From NCBI RefSeq assembly GCF_030323265.1, contig NZ_CP104990.1, positions 682,001 through 746,000 on the forward strand: DNA of 64,000 nt. The letters are read 5' to 3'. This document shows positions 21,248-31,591 of this stretch, one piece after another (position 1 is the first letter of the stretch; every line of letters starts with the position of its first letter). Source of the stretch: Terrirhizobium terrae. GTDB taxonomy: Bacteria > Pseudomonadota > Alphaproteobacteria > Rhizobiales > Rhizobiaceae. The notes under the pieces are model-generated. The model was given only the letters and a program-made list of their open reading frames with translations. It did no database searches and was not told the origin of the DNA. The position numbers were made by a program, and so were the translations under genes.

Positions 21248-22060
21248 ATGATCATCGACGCTCACCAGCATTTCTGGCTGATGAAGGACCGGCACGGCGG
21301 CTGGCCACCGCCGGAACTCGCGGCGATCCACCGTGATTTCCTGCCTGCCGATCTGGCGCCGGAAATCGACGCGGTCGGTGTCGGCGGCACGGTTCTCGTC
21401 CAGTCGCTGCCGAGCGTCGAAGATACGCGCTTCATGCTTGGGCTCGCCGAGAAGAGCGAAACCATTCTCGGCGTTATCGGATGGGTCGACATGAAGGCGC
21501 CGGATGCGCCGGTGGTCATTGCTGAACTGGCCAAAGCCCCCAAGCTGAAGGGCCTCCGGCCGATGCTGCAGGATATCGCCGATCCGACCTGGATCGACGA
21601 TCCCGCGCTCGATGCTGCCATTGTGGCCATGCTCGGCCACGGTCTTGTCTTCGATGCGCTGGTGCTGGAACCGCATCTGGTGTCGCTGGAAGCCTTTGCT
21701 CGCCTCTACCCGGATCTGCCCGTCGTTATTGATCACGGCGCTAAACCGCGGATTGCCGAGGGGCACTATCGGGGGTGGCGGCAAGGCATGCAACGCCTGG
21801 CGGGGCTTGGTAATGTCTGCTGCAAGCTCTCCGGCCTCCTGACCGAAGCGGGAGACCAGAAGCCTGAAGCGGTTCGGCCCTATGTCGAAACGATCCTTGA
21901 GCTGTTCGGCGCGGAGCGTGTGATCTGGGGCAGCGACTGGCCGGTGGTCAATCTCGCCGGCAGCTATGTCGGCTGGATCAAGCAATGCCGCGAGATCGTG
22001 CCCGATGCTGATCACGCAGCGGTGTTCGGCAACAATGCCCGGCGCTTCTATCGCCTGTGA
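21248..22060 (+). CDS. Amidohydrolase, L-fuconolactonase
   Basis: Opens L-fucono-1,5-lactone to L-fuconate. A TIM-barrel metal-dependent hydrolase of about 270 residues in the 2-pyrone-4,6-dicarboxylate lactonase family. The N-terminal metal motif DAHQHFW, the central VVIDHGAKP and the C-terminal GSDWPVVNL are visible. The start is taken at ATG 21248 (MIIDAHQHFW), where the family similarity begins; GTG 21236 in the same frame is possible. The gene lies between the dehydrogenase and the next enzyme in pathway order. Confidence 0.86.
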   Translation: MIIDAHQHFWLMKDRHGGWPPPELAAIHRDFLPADLAPEIDAVGVGGTVLVQSLPSVEDTRFMLGLAEKSETILGVIGWVDMKAPDAPVVIAELAKAPKLKGLRPMLQDIADPTWIDDPALDAAIVAMLGHGLVFDALVLEPHLVSLEAFARLYPDLPVVIDHGAKPRIAEGHYRGWRQGMQRLAGLGNVCCKLSGLLTEAGDQKPEAVRPYVETILELFGAERVIWGSDWPVVNLAGSYVGWIKQCREIVPDADHAAVFGNNARRFYRL

Positions 22061-22204
22061 GGTTATGAGATTCGAGATGGGCGACGTTGCCGTACTGCAT
22101 TTGCGAAGAGAGGTCTTTCACGCGGCCGCCGGATGGGGAATGGTGGGGATGATGGATGAGGATCCATCTCGACTGAAATGGGGTCGACTGACAAGGGAGC
22201 AGAC

Positions 22205-22938
<734 letters not shown>

Positions 22939-22982
22939 GCCGTTTCTTAAAAGACCGAAATTCGAAGTGAAAGGACATACCC

Positions 22983-23828
22983 ATGAAATTCCTGCGTTAT
23001 GGCGCACCCGGCGCTGAAAAGCCCGGCATTGTCGACGCCGACGGCAAGATCCGCGATCTCTCGGCGCATGTCGCCGATCTCTCTGGTGCCGCGCTCGCCC
23101 CCGATGCACTTGCCACGCTTGGTGCGATCGATGTTGCGAGCCTGCCGGTCATCGAAGGTTCGCCCCGTCTCGGCCCCTGCGTCGCCGGCACCGGCAAGTT
23201 CATCTGCATCGGCCTCAACTATTCCGACCACGCCGCCGAGACCGGCGCGACCGTGCCGCCGGAGCCGATCATCTTCATGAAGGCATCTTCCGCCATTGTC
23301 GGCCCGAATGACGATGTCGTCATCCCGCGCGGTTCTGAAAAGACCGACTGGGAGGTGGAACTCGGCGTCGTTATCGGCAAGACGGCAAAGTATGTTTCGG
23401 AAGCCGATGCGCTGGACTATGTCGCGGGCTATTGCCTGACGAACGACGTCTCGGAGCGGGCCTTCCAGGCGGAGCGTTCGGGCCAGTGGACCAAGGGAAA
23501 ATCCTGCGACACGTTTGGACCGATCGGCCCCTGGCTGGTCACTAAGGACGAAGTCGCTGATCCGCAAAACCTAGGCATGTGGCTGAAGGTCAATGGCGAG
23601 ACCATGCAGAATGGCTCATCCAAGACCATGGTGTATGGGGTCGCCTTCCTCGTCTCGTATCTCAGCCAGTTCATGTCGCTGCATCCGGGTGACATCATTT
23701 CAACCGGCACGCCTCCAGGCGTCGGTCTTGGCATGAAGCCGCCGCGTTTTCTCAAGGCCGGCGATGTCGTCGAACTCGGCATCGAGGGACTTGGCACCCA
23801 GAAGCAGACCTTCAAGGCTGATATCTAG
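22983..23828 (+). CDS. Fumarylacetoacetate hydrolase family, 2,4-diketo-3-deoxy-L-fuconate hydrolase
   Basis: Final step: splits the diketo acid to pyruvate and L-lactate. The 281-residue protein shows the family fold with metal ligands in the E-x-E motif (DWEVELGVVIG) and a conserved Asp (YCLTNDVSERAFQ), plus STGTPPGVGLGMKPP near the end. ATG 22983 has an AAGGA ribosome site. A perfect 11-base hairpin follows at 23837-23870 before the dehydratase gene. Confidence 0.89.
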   Translation: MKFLRYGAPGAEKPGIVDADGKIRDLSAHVADLSGAALAPDALATLGAIDVASLPVIEGSPRLGPCVAGTGKFICIGLNYSDHAAETGATVPPEPIIFMKASSAIVGPNDDVVIPRGSEKTDWEVELGVVIGKTAKYVSEADALDYVAGYCLTNDVSERAFQAERSGQWTKGKSCDTFGPIGPWLVTKDEVADPQNLGMWLKVNGETMQNGSSKTMVYGVAFLVSYLSQFMSLHPGDIISTGTPPGVGLGMKPPRFLKAGDVVELGIEGLGTQKQTFKADI

Positions 23829-23836
23829 GTCCGTTG

Positions 23837-23870
23837 ATCGGCGCGCCGGTTCGGAGGCTGGCGCGCCGAT
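23837..23870 (+). repeat. Hairpin between fucose pathway genes
   Basis: ATCGGCGCGCC pairs perfectly with GGCGCGCCGAT around a 12-base loop, 8 bases after the hydrolase stop. There is no T-run, so it is more likely an mRNA-stabilising or partial-termination structure than a full terminator. Confidence 0.55.
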
Positions 23871-23901
23871 TTCCAGAACATATCCGGCAGAGGAGGCCGC
23901 C

Positions 23902-25190
23902 ATGACCCGCATCACCAATCTTCGCGTTTTCGACCTGCGCTTCCCCACGTCGGCAAGCCTCGACGGGTCGGATGCGATGAACCCCGATCCGGATTATTCG
24001 GCAGCCTATGTCATTCTCGAAACCGATCGCGAAGGCATTGCCGGCCACGGCCTGACCTTCACCATCGGCCGCGGTAACGACATCGTCTGCATGGCAATCG
24101 AGGCGATGCGCCATCTCGTCATCGGCAAAGATCTTTCCGAAATGCGCGCCGCACCCGGAAAATTCTGGCGGCATCTGACCGGCGACAGCCAGTTACGCTG
24201 GATCGGGCCGGACAAGGGGGCGATGCACCTCGCCACCGGTGCCGTCGTCAACGCATTCTGGGATGCGCTCGCCAAGGAGGCGGGCATGCCGGTCTGGAAA
24301 TTCATCGCCACCATGTCGCCGGAAGAGATAGCCGATATCATCGACTACCGCTACCTCACCGATGCGCTGACCCGTGAGGAGGCGATCGACATCCTCCGCA
24401 AGGCAGAGGCAGGCAAGGCGGAGCGCATCGCAATCCTCGAACGTGAAGGTTATGCCTGCTACACGACCTCAGCCGGGTGGCTCGGCTATCCCGACGACAA
24501 GCTGCGCCGCTTGGCGCAGGAGGCGGTCGATGCCGGCTTCCATCATGTGAAGATGAAGGTCGGCCGCGATCTCGAGGACGATATTCGGCGTCTCACCATT
24601 TGCCGCGAGGTGATTGGGCCCGACCGCTATCTAATGATCGACGCAAACCAGGTCTGGGACGTTGACCAGGCGATCGACTGGGTTAAGGCGCTGTCCTTCG
24701 CAAAGCCATTCTTCATCGAAGAGCCGACCAGTCCGGATGATGTAGCCGGGCACAAAAAATCCGCGAGGCGATTGCGCCGGTGAAGGTGGCGACCGGCGAA
24801 ATGTGCCAGAACCGCATCATGTTCAAGCAGTTCATCGCTGAGGGCGCGATCGACATCGTCCAGATCGACGCCTGCCGCATGGGCGGGCTGAACGAGGTGC
24901 TGGCGGTGCTGCTGATAGCCGCCAAGTTCGGCAAGGCAGTCTGGCCCCATGCGGGTGGGGTGGGCCTCTGCGAATACGTCCAGCACCTGTCGATGATCGA
25001 CTACATCGCCGTGTCGGGCACGAAGGACGGACGGGTGATCGAATATGTCGACCATCTGCATGAGCATTTCATCGATCCCTGCGTGATCCAGGACGCCGCC
25101 TACATGCCGCCGTCACGGCCGGGCTTTTCGATCGAGATGAAGCCGCAGTCGATCGAGGCCTATCAGTTTGGACGGCCGAAGGCGGCGTGA
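23902..25190 (+). CDS. L-fuconate dehydratase (enolase superfamily), one apparent frameshift
   Basis: Dehydrates L-fuconate to 2-keto-3-deoxy-L-fuconate. It has about 429 residues, the length of FucD, and belongs to the mandelate racemase group: catalytic lysines in HHVKMKVGRD, magnesium ligands in MIDANQVWD and FFIEEPTSPDD, and a late segment VWPHAGGVGLCEYVQH. ATG 23902 has an AGAGGAGG ribosome site. The frame breaks in a run of six A at 24754-24759; one more A gives GHKKIREAIAPVKVATGEM. It is last in the plus-strand fucose operon and convergent with the aldonate operon. Confidence 0.92.
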
Positions 25191-25208
25191 TCGGCTTTTG
25201 GTTATCAT

Positions 25209-25227
25209 GCTCGGGCTCGTCCCGAGC
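25209..25227. repeat. REP-like palindromic element, copy 1
   Basis: GCTCGGG-CTCGT-CCCGAGC is a short hairpin in the gap between convergent operons. It matches, in inverted orientation, the core of the element at 25264-25282 with one loop difference. Such CTCGGG palindromes are common intergenic repeats in rhizobia. It may also end transcription. Confidence 0.6.
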
Positions 25228-25263
25228 ACCTGCAAGCTTTCAAAATCTGCGACGTGATTGGAT

Positions 25264-25282
25264 CCTCGGGACAAGCCCGAGG
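25264..25282. repeat. REP-like palindromic element, copy 2 (inverted)
   Basis: CCTCGGG-ACAAG-CCCGAGG forms a hairpin. Read on the other strand, its core CTCGGGCTTGTCCCGAG is nearly identical to copy 1 (CTCGGGCTCGTCCCGAG), so the pair is an inverted duplicate about 55 bases apart. Confidence 0.6.
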
Positions 25283-25304
25283 TTAACGCCGTGCGCATTT
25301 ACCC

Positions 25305-26826
25305 TCACATCACCGCACCGATCTGCCACGGAACAAACTCGTTGCGCCCATAACCTAGCTCCTCCGACTTTGACGGCTTGCCCGAAGCGACGGCAAGAAC
25401 AGTTTCGAAAATCTCCTTGCCCTTCTCCTCCAGCGTCACGCCGTCGATGATATCGCCGCAGTTGATGTCCATGTCTTCCGGCATCTGGGCATAGAGCTGG
25501 TTGTTGGTGGCAAGCTTGATCGACGGCACCGGCTTGCAGCCGTAAGCCGACCCACGGCCCGTGGTGAAGCAGAGGATGTTGGCTCCGCCGGCGACCTGGC
25601 CGGTAGCCGCGACAGGATCGTAGCCGGGAGTGTCCATATAGACGAAGCCCTTGCGGTCGATCCGCTCGGCATAGCGATAGACGCCGCGCAGCGTGGAATT
25701 TCCGCCTTTGGCGACGGCGCCGAGGACTTTTCCAGGATCGTCGTCAACCCGCCCGCCTTGTTGCCGGGGGAGGGGTTGTTGTTCATTTCGCCGCCGTTGC
25801 GGGTCGTGTATTCTTCCCACCAGTGGATCAGGTCGACGATCTTCTGGCCAACTTCGACGCTTTCGGCGCGGCGGGTGAGAAGGTGTTCCGCTCCATAGAT
25901 CTCAGGCGTTTCGGAAAGAATGCTCGTGCCGCCCTGCCGCACCAGCATGTCTGCGGCTACGCCGAGGGCAGGATTGGCGGTAAGGCCGGAATATCCGTCC
26001 GAGCCGCCGCATTGCAAGGCGAGCGTGAGTTCGGAGGCAGGCAGGGCCTCGCGCTTCGAACGCGCGACGAATGGCAGCATTTCCTTGATCCGCGCCACAC
26101 CCGCTTCGACCGCTTTGCGCGTGCCGCCGATCTCCTGGATGGTCAGCGATTGGAAGTGTTCGCCCTCGGCGATTTTGTAGGTGTCCTTCATCCGTGGGAT
26201 CTGGAACACCTCGCAGCCGAGCCCGATCAGGACGACGGCCCCAAAATTCGGATGGCTCGCATAGCCCCATTGGGTGCGGGACAGCACGTCGAAAGCTTCC
26301 CCTTGCCCGCCATGCCACAGCCCTGGCCATGCGGCAGCGGCACGACACCGTCGATATTCGGATAGTCGTCGAGAATGCCGGAACGGTTGATCTCGTCGGC
26401 GACATAGTCGACAACGGTGGCGGAACAGTTCACCGAGGAGAGGATGCCGATATAGTTGCGCGTACCCGCTCGGCCATCGGCGCGGCGGAAGCCTTCGAAG
26501 AAGGCGGGTACCTCGCCTTGGCGCAGCGCATCCGCCGGGCCGGCCTCGGAAGCAAAGGCGTAGTCCCGGGCAAAATCCTCGCCCATGGTGACATTCTTCT
26601 CATGAACCCATTCGCCGGGCTGGATATCGGTCGAGGCGAAGCCGATCACCTGGCCGAATTTGCGGATCGGCTCGCCCTTGGCGATCACGCGGCTTGCAAC
26701 CTTGTGGCCGCGCGGAACCCGCGCCGACGTCAGGATGGCACCCTCGACGGGAGAGCCGGTCGGCAGGTCGGCGATCGTGACGACGACATTGTCCTGCTCG
26801 TTCAGTCTCAATGTTTTCGCAGGCAT
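25305..26826 (-). CDS. UxaA/GarD-family altronate-type dehydratase, two apparent frameshifts
   Basis: Iron-dependent sugar-acid dehydratase, about 507 residues after correction. An N-terminal SAF domain (MPAKTLRLNEQDNVVV) is followed by the large domain with GTRNYIGILSSVNCSATV, GCGMAGKG, QCGGSDGYSGLTANPALG and FTTGRGSAYGCKPVPSIK, as in altronate and galactarate dehydratases. One base is missing at CCCC 26299-26302 and one at GG 25724-25725. Last gene of the minus-strand operon, 1 base after the dehydrogenase stop. In context D-altronate to 2-keto-3-deoxygluconate is likely; galactarate is an alternative. Confidence 0.88.
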
Positions 26827-26827
26827 T

Positions 26828-27838
26828 TCATACCTCCAGGATGACCTTGATCACGCCGGCTTCCGGCTTCGACCAGGCAGAAAAGAGTTCGACGGCGTCG
26901 GCCAGTGGCGCGCGGTGGGTGTTGAGCGCCCGGGTCGGCACACGGCCGGCTTCGATCTGGCGCACGACTTCGGCAAAATCATCCGGCTGGGCGTTGCGGC
27001 TGGCAATCAGCGTCGCCTCGCGCTTGTGGAATTCCGGGTCGGAGAAGGTGATGTCCTGCCGCACGACCGAGAGCAGCACGTAGCGGGCACCATGGGCGAG
27101 GAAGTTGAAGCCGCGCTGCATGGGGATGGCGTTGCCGGTCGCGTCAATCACGACATCGTACCATTCGCCGGCCGTAAGTCGCTCGGCCGTCTTTTCCGCC
27201 TCGTCATCGGCAACAATGGTTTCGTCAGCGCCGAGCTTGTCGACTGCGAAGGCGAGCCTGTCCTCGCGCGTGTCCATGACGGTCACATGCGCGCCTCGGG
27301 ACTTGGCGAAGATGATCGCCGACATGCCGATCGGGCCCGAGCCGGTAACAAGCACGCGATCTTCGGCGGTGACCGCGCCCCGTTTGACCCCGTGGGCGCC
27401 GATCGCCAGGAACTCGATCATTGCAGCGTCTTCCAGCGGAATGTTACCGGTCGGAACAACATTGCCTTCCGGCACGCAGACATAGGTCCCCATGCCGCCA
27501 TCACTGTGGACGCCGAGCACCGCGATATTGCGGCAGGCATTGGTCAGGCCACGCCTGCACGCCTGGCAGGTGCCGCAGGAGAGATAGGGCACGATATAGA
27601 CCGGCTCGCCCGCCTTGAGCCTGCTGCCTGCCGGTGCCTCTTCAACCGTGCCCGAAAGCTCATGTCCCATGACCCGGGGATATTCGAGGAAAGGATGCTT
27701 GCCGGCAAAGATGTGAAAATCGGTGCCGCAGATGCCGACATGCCGGATGCGGACCTTGACCTCGCCTTCGCCGCGAACAGGATCCGGGCGATCCTCCAGC
27801 GCCAGACGACCGGGCTCGATACAGACGAGCGCCTTCAT
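26828..27838 (-). CDS. Zinc-dependent dehydrogenase, L-galactonate/aldonate 5-dehydrogenase-like
   Basis: Medium-chain alcohol dehydrogenase of 336 residues. Catalytic zinc region GICGTDFHIF and GHELSG, structural zinc cysteines in SCGTCQACRRGLTNAC, and Rossmann motif VTGSGPIGMSA. ATG 27838 has a CAGGAG ribosome site. The protein resembles the LgoD/RspB group, which oxidises aldonates such as L-galactonate to tagaturonate. Its position between a fructuronate-type reductase and an altronate-type dehydratase supports this, but the substrate is inferred. Confidence 0.82.
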   Translation of the reverse strand: MKALVCIEPGRLALEDRPDPVRGEGEVKVRIRHVGICGTDFHIFAGKHPFLEYPRVMGHELSGTVEEAPAGSRLKAGEPVYIVPYLSCGTCQACRRGLTNACRNIAVLGVHSDGGMGTYVCVPEGNVVPTGNIPLEDAAMIEFLAIGAHGVKRGAVTAEDRVLVTGSGPIGMSAIIFAKSRGAHVTVMDTREDRLAFAVDKLGADETIVADDEAEKTAERLTAGEWYDVVIDATGNAIPMQRGFNFLAHGARYVLLSVVRQDITFSDPEFHKREATLIASRNAQPDDFAEVVRQIEAGRVPTRALNTHRAPLADAVELFSAWSKPEAGVIKVILEV

Positions 27839-27875
27839 GATGAACTCCTGCAGATTGTGATGTGTGCGGCGGGTC

Positions 27876-29282
27876 TCAAAGCCATTTCGCCACTTCCTTG
27901 TTGACGAGATCGCGCCATGGGCGCGACTGCGCGAGCGGTAGCGGAATAAGACCGTCGATCCCGACGAATGCCGCGGTGTAATCCTGTCGTTCCGTGGCAC
28001 GCGCTGCCCTCAGCAGTTCGTCGCGGCGGGGATCGTTGCAATCATCGAAGCGGATCAGGCTCGCGATCCACAGGCCGACGACACGGGCGAAGCTTGCGCC
28101 ATCCGATCCTGCTACCAGTGCCTCCATGGCGGGGGAGAAGATGCGTTGCGGCAGCTTCTGGCTGGAATCCATGGCGATCTGGATGTTGCGATGGGCAATG
28201 GCGCGATTGCTGAAGCGCTCGATCAGCTGGTTCATGTAGCGATCGAGATCGATGCCGGGGACGGGGTCGAGCGTCGCGGCAGCCGCCTGCATATGATCCC
28301 TGGTCATCGCCACGAATTCCGGCACGGCCATGACGTCGCGCACGCATTCCAATCCTCGCAGCAGGCCGAGATGGGCGATCATCGTGTGCGAGCCGTTGAG
28401 CAGCCTCAGCTTCATCTTCTCGTAGGGTGCGACATTCTTCACGAACAGCGCACCGCCTGCCTCCCATTTAGGGCGTCCGGAGACGAATTCGTCCTCGATC
28501 ACCCATTGCATGAAAGGTTCGGTATCGAGTGCGAGCGTATCCTCGACGCCGAGCATGTTCCTTGCCCGAATGCGGGTGTCATCGGTGGCGGCAGGCACGA
28601 TGCGATCGACCATGGAGGATGGGAAGGTCACTTCCTCGCGGATCCACTGGGCGAGCTTCGGATCGCGCCGCTCGGCCATCTCCAGCACGAGCCGCCGCAC
28701 CACCTTGCCATTGGACGGAAGGTTGTCGCAGCAGAGCACGGTGAAAGGGCGCATACCCTTTTCGCGTCGGGCGGCAAGACCGGCAACGAGATACCCGACG
28801 GCACCGACCGGCGCGTCGAGGTTTTCGAGGTCATTGGCGATAGCCGGATGCGCCTCATCTAGCCCGCCTGTCGATGGATGCAGGCCATAAGCCTTTTCGG
28901 ACACGGTCAGGGTTACAACATGGATATAGGGGCTGGCGAGATAGGCGAGCACGCGGTCCCGGTCGGTGGCGGCGCAGAGCCAGTCTACCGTTGCACCGAC
29001 CACCTCGCTCGTGTCGCCGTCGCTGTCGCGCACGGTGATGGAGTAGAGCCCGTCCTGCGCGGCCAGTGCGTCGACCGGTTCGGGAGAACGGAGGTTGACG
29101 GCAACAATACCCCAAGGGCCGAACTCGCTCTGCAAAGCGCGCAGCGTATAGATTCCCTGATGGGCGCGATGGAAGGCGCCGAGACCGAAATGCAGGATGC
29201 CGGGTCGGAGCTCGTTCCGATCGAAGCCGGGTTGCCTGACCGATGGCGGGAGCGCTGCTGCGGGTGAAAGACGCTGTGTCAT
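27876..29282 (-). CDS. uxuB: Mannitol dehydrogenase family, D-mannonate oxidoreductase (fructuronate reductase)
   Basis: Interconverts D-fructuronate and D-mannonate with NADH. The 468-residue protein begins the Rossmann fold at LHFGLGAFHRAHQGIY and has the catalytic K-x4-N-x2-H motif in KLRLLNGSHTMIAHLG. Its ATG overlaps the mannonate dehydratase stop by four bases, so the two are coupled, and they catalyse successive steps. A tagaturonate reductase activity is also possible in this family. Confidence 0.88.
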   Translation of the reverse strand: MTQRLSPAAALPPSVRQPGFDRNELRPGILHFGLGAFHRAHQGIYTLRALQSEFGPWGIVAVNLRSPEPVDALAAQDGLYSITVRDSDGDTSEVVGATVDWLCAATDRDRVLAYLASPYIHVVTLTVSEKAYGLHPSTGGLDEAHPAIANDLENLDAPVGAVGYLVAGLAARREKGMRPFTVLCCDNLPSNGKVVRRLVLEMAERRDPKLAQWIREEVTFPSSMVDRIVPAATDDTRIRARNMLGVEDTLALDTEPFMQWVIEDEFVSGRPKWEAGGALFVKNVAPYEKMKLRLLNGSHTMIAHLGLLRGLECVRDVMAVPEFVAMTRDHMQAAAATLDPVPGIDLDRYMNQLIERFSNRAIAHRNIQIAMDSSQKLPQRIFSPAMEALVAGSDGASFARVVGLWIASLIRFDDCNDPRRDELLRAARATERQDYTAAFVGIDGLIPLPLAQSRPWRDLVNKEVAKWL

Positions 29283-30478
29283 CGACTTAGCCCGTATTGG
29301 CTATGGCCAAGCGCCCGCTCGATGCCGCGCAACTCCGCCAGCCCCTTCAATCGCCCAATCGCTGGATATCCGGGCTGAGCACCTCGTGTGAGGTCGTCGA
29401 GAATTTCCTGGCCATGGTCGGGGCGCATCGGGATCTGGTGATCTTCCCGGCCTTCGGCCTTACGGCGTTTCTCTTCGGTCAGCAGGGCAGCGATCACCGC
29501 CACCATGTCGGTACCGCCTTCCAGATGCTCGTCTTCGAAGAAGGAGCAGGGCAGGCTGTCGTCGTCGCGGGTGACATTGCGCAGATGGACGAAATGGATG
29601 CGATCGGCAAAGCGGGTGGCGATCGCCGGCAGGTCGTTGTCAGCGCGCGCACCGAGCGAGCCTGAGCAGAGCGTCACGCCATTGGCACGGCTGTCCACCT
29701 GGCCGAGCATGTGCGCATAGTCGGCTTCGGTCGAAAGAATGCGAGGCAGGCCGAGAAGCGGCCATGGCGGATCGTCCGGATGGGCGCATATGTTGATGCC
29801 GACCTCTTCAGCCACGGGTGTTACCTCGGAAAGGAAGTCGACGAGATGGGACTGCAGCCTGTCGCGATTGATGCCCTGATAGGTCCTGAGTTTTTCGAGG
29901 AGCTGAGCCAGCGTGTAACCATCCGCCGAGCCGGGCAGTCCGGCTCCGATATTCCTGCCAAGTGACGTGATCCGGCCGTCATCCATGGTCGAAAAACGTC
30001 TTCCGGCTTCGTCCTGTAGGGCTTCCGGATACTCGTTCGCCGCGCCAGGCCGCTTGAGGATATGGATGTCGAAGGCGATGAAGTCTACGAGATCGAAACG
30101 CATTGCCCTGGCGCCGTGTTTTGTCTCCCAGCGCAGATCGGTGCGCGTCCAGTCGAGGACCGGCATGAAATTGTAGCAGACGGTCTTGATGCCGGAGGCG
30201 GAGAGGCGACGCAGGGTCTCCTGCCAGTTCTTCACATGACCGTGCCAATCCCCGGTCTGGGTCTTGATGTCTTCCGACACCGGCACGCTTTCGACCACAT
30301 CCCAGAACAGGCCGCCATCGCGGATCGCTTGATGGCGCTTCTCGATTTCATCGGCCGGCCAGACCGCTCCGGTCGGGATATGATGGAGCGCGCTGACGAT
30401 GGCCTCGGCACCCGCCTGCGCGGCGTCCCTGACACTCACCTTGTCCACCGGTCCGAACCATCGCCATGTGTGTCGCAT
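29279..30478 (-). CDS. uxuA: Mannonate dehydratase
   Basis: Dehydrates D-mannonate to 2-keto-3-deoxy-D-gluconate. The 399-residue protein has the UxuA landmarks RHTWRWFGP at the start, CYNFMPVLDWTRTDL in the middle, HPDDPPWPLLGLPRI with metal-binding residues, and FVHLRNV near the end. ATG 30478 is chosen: it begins the conserved family sequence and has an AAGGAAG ribosome site. The frame is open 42 codons upstream without similarity. It lies 16 bases after the idonate-type dehydrogenase. Confidence 0.95.
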   Translation of the reverse strand: MRHTWRWFGPVDKVSVRDAAQAGAEAIVSALHHIPTGAVWPADEIEKRHQAIRDGGLFWDVVESVPVSEDIKTQTGDWHGHVKNWQETLRRLSASGIKTVCYNFMPVLDWTRTDLRWETKHGARAMRFDLVDFIAFDIHILKRPGAANEYPEALQDEAGRRFSTMDDGRITSLGRNIGAGLPGSADGYTLAQLLEKLRTYQGINRDRLQSHLVDFLSEVTPVAEEVGINICAHPDDPPWPLLGLPRILSTEADYAHMLGQVDSRANGVTLCSGSLGARADNDLPAIATRFADRIHFVHLRNVTRDDDSLPCSFFEDEHLEGGTDMVAVIAALLTEEKRRKAEGREDHQIPMRPDHGQEILDDLTRGAQPGYPAIGRLKGLAELRGIERALGHSQYGLSR

Positions 30479-30494
30479 GTATCTTCCTTGAGCT

Positions 30495-31532
30495 TTAGCC
30501 GAGTGCGATCTGGACCTTGCAGGCGGCGGTGCGGTCACCAGCCTGCAGGAAGGCCTGGAGGGCCTCGTCGATCGGGAATGTGTGGGAAAGGATCGGGCGG
30601 ACATCGATCGCGCGGCTGCCGATCAGCTCGACCGCGCGGGAAAATTCCTCGTGAAAACGCTGCGAGCCGCGCCAGACGATCTCCTTGCCGACCAGAATGT
30701 TGAGCGGGATCGACACTTCGCCGGTGACGCCGACCTGCACGATCGTGCCGCGCGGTTTCACGCTTTGGAACGCCGAGACGACTGCCGGGCCGGCGGCCGA
30801 GCATTCGAACACCACGTCGAATTTGCCCTTGTCCTTCTGGTAGGGCGCAAGAGCATCGGGTTTCGAGACATTGATCGTCTCGTTTGCCCCCATTGCAGGT
30901 GCGCGGGAAAGGGCTGCATCGGCGAGATCCGTGACGGTAATCCTGCCGGCACCCGCATGACGGGCGGCTGCGACGACAAGTAGGCCGATCGGCCCCGCAC
31001 CGGTGACCAATACGTTATTGCCTGACAGATCACCGGCCTGGGCCACCGCGTGAAGGCAGACGGCCAGAGGCTCCGCGCAGGCGGCCTCGGCTGCCGATAC
31101 CTCGCCCTCAACTGGGAAGCACTGGATGGCGGGAACGATAAGATGTTCGCGGAACATGCCCTGCTCATGGGGCAGGCGCATGGCCGATCCCATGAATTTC
31201 ATGTCGAGGCAATGTATCGGCTGGCCAATGCTGCAATAGTCGCAGATCCCGCAGGGCTGCGACGGGCTGACGGCGACCAGCATGCCGGGTTTCAGCCGTG
31301 TGACGCCCGGGCCAATCGCCTCGACAAATCCCGAAGCCTCGTGCCCGCTGATAATCGGTTCGCGCACCCGGACCGGACCGAAGCCGCCATCCTGGAAATA
31401 GTGAAGGTCCGAGCCGCATATGCCGCCCCAGGCCATTTTCAACCGGACTTCGCCCGCGGCGGGTTCGGGGCAATCCTGTGTCTCGACCTTGAGGTCCTGC
31501 TTGCCGTAGAGACGAACGATCTTCGTCAACAT
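30495..31532 (-). CDS. Zinc-dependent dehydrogenase, L-idonate/L-gulonate 5-dehydrogenase
   Basis: Medium-chain dehydrogenase of 345 residues. Zinc motifs GGICGSDLHYFQDGG and GHEASG, structural cysteines in CGICDYCSIGQPIHC, and Rossmann motif VTGAGPIGLLVVAAA match IdnD. E. coli IdnD oxidises L-idonate to 5-ketogluconate; in a cluster with uxuA and uxuB, oxidation of L-gulonate to fructuronate would feed straight into the next two enzymes. The exact aldonate is inferred. It follows the TRAP transporter genes on the same transcript. Confidence 0.87.
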   Translation of the reverse strand: MLTKIVRLYGKQDLKVETQDCPEPAAGEVRLKMAWGGICGSDLHYFQDGGFGPVRVREPIISGHEASGFVEAIGPGVTRLKPGMLVAVSPSQPCGICDYCSIGQPIHCLDMKFMGSAMRLPHEQGMFREHLIVPAIQCFPVEGEVSAAEAACAEPLAVCLHAVAQAGDLSGNNVLVTGAGPIGLLVVAAARHAGAGRITVTDLADAALSRAPAMGANETINVSKPDALAPYQKDKGKFDVVFECSAAGPAVVSAFQSVKPRGTIVQVGVTGEVSIPLNILVGKEIVWRGSQRFHEEFSRAVELIGSRAIDVRPILSHTFPIDEALQAFLQAGDRTAACKVQIALG

Positions 31533-31591
31533 GGTTCATGCCTTCGATTGGAATGAGGGCCTGCGCCGGTCGCCGGCGCAGGCGGTTCTTG

